The notes under the pieces were generated by a model. It had not been told where the DNA came from, searched no databases, and saw only the letters and a program-made list of their open reading frames with translations. The position numbers and the translations under genes are program-made. A stretch of DNA of 64,000 nt from CAYVZU01 sp964455935 (GTDB lineage: Bacteria > Fibrobacterota > CAYVZU01). Where the stretch lies: contig CAYVZU010000008.1 of the NCBI GenBank assembly GCA_964455935.1, positions 1-64,000 of the forward strand, written 5' to 3'. How positions within the stretch are numbered: position 1 is the stretch's first letter; every line of letters starts with the position of its first letter. This document shows, piece by piece, positions 63,518-64,000 of the stretch.

Positions 63518-64000
63518 ATGAAATCCTACTCCCTTCTTGCTCCTTACTACGACCGGGTCATGGAGCATGTGGACTATGACCGGTGGCAGCATCTGATTCT
63601 GGCCATCGACAAGCGATTTCAACTGCGCAATCACCGCGTACTGGAACTGGGCGGCGGAACAGGAAAACTGGCGTTGCTTTTCGCGGAGCCGCCGTGGACC
63701 TGGTGCTGCAGCGATCTCTGTTTCGAAATGGCACGGGTGGCCCGGCAGCGGCTTTCCGGTCCGGTTTGGGTTCAGGACGGCCGATTTCCTTCTGTACGGC
63801 CCGGCTTTGGGCTGGCGGTTTTCCTTTATGACGGAATCAACTACCTGCTCGAGCGGCCGGAATTCACAGCCTGCATTGAAGCCATCGCCAAAACGCTTGT
63901 GCCCGGCGGGTACTTTCTCTTCGATGTCACAACCGAGACAAACTCTCTCCGGCATTTCGTGGACTACCGATACACCGACTCCTTTGGCGAATGCAAAGTG
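63518..64000 (+). CDS. SAM-dependent methyltransferase, 3' end outside window
   Basis: A frame open from ATG 63518 to the window end (161 codons). It begins MKSYSLLAPYYDRVMEHVDYDRW, and VLELGGGTGKLALLF is the glycine-rich SAM-binding motif I of class I methyltransferases; FGLAVFLYDGINYLLE and LVPGGYFLFDVTTE fit the later core strands. The substrate is unknown. Confidence 0.87.
   Translation, partial: MKSYSLLAPYYDRVMEHVDYDRWQHLILAIDKRFQLRNHRVLELGGGTGKLALLFAEPPWTWCCSDLCFEMARVARQRLSGPVWVQDGRFPSVRPGFGLAVFLYDGINYLLERPEFTACIEAIAKTLVPGGYFLFDVTTETNSLRHFVDYRYTDSFGECKV

Overview
The window looks like chromosome from a diderm, motile, free-living bacterium that is moderately GC-rich by eye. An outer membrane is indicated by a phosphate-selective type porin, SurA-type chaperones and several lipoproteins. 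The flagellar block (flgJ-flgN-flgK-flgL-flagellin-fliW-csrA) has an order familiar from Firmicutes and spirochaetes. The mixture of traits (two phosphate transport systems, a c-di-AMP riboswitch, a cyclophilin-FKBP fusion, many intergenic palindromes) suggests an under-sampled or candidate phylum. I cannot name the phylum from sequence alone. No rRNA, tRNA, CRISPR array, transposase or phage gene was found.

Layout. 1-8.9 kb: envelope glycan cluster with five glycosyltransferases and membrane-embedded GT-C-like proteins in three transcription blocks. 9-16 kb: housekeeping genes (DUF2225, citrate synthase, amidase lipoprotein, M48 peptidase, DUF2062). 16.3-19.3 kb: glycogen debranching enzyme and an unrecognised protein whose ribosome-binding site lies in a hairpin. 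19.5-34.5 kb: a phosphate cluster. phoB-phoR and a CMD-family gene sit between a leftward operon (phoU-phosphatase fusion, pstS, pstC, pstA, two complementary degenerate pstB genes) and a rightward operon (OprP-like porin, pstS, pstC, pstA, pstB, phoU). Both operons are preceded by 11-bp-periodic CTAACA boxes that look like Pho boxes.

34.5-49.8 kb: DUF1579 protein; a Kup potassium transporter behind a c-di-AMP (ydaO) riboswitch and a KtrB/TrkH-like leader ORF; an ECF sigma/anti-sigma pair; a small zinc-motif protein; two large PAS histidine kinases with a stand-alone receiver; a PHP-domain protein; and a GT4-TPR protein. 49.9-56.6 kb: a MerR regulator and the flagellar filament/junction block, with CsrA-binding motifs in the flagellin leader. 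57-64 kb: cyclophilin-FKBP lipoprotein, DNA polymerase I, two parvulin-type periplasmic isomerases, and a methyltransferase cut by the window edge.

At least eight intergenic imperfect palindromes of several types punctuate the window, three of them inside operons. The most notable systems are the asymmetric PstB pair within the double Pho cluster and the riboswitch/remnant-leader control of kup.
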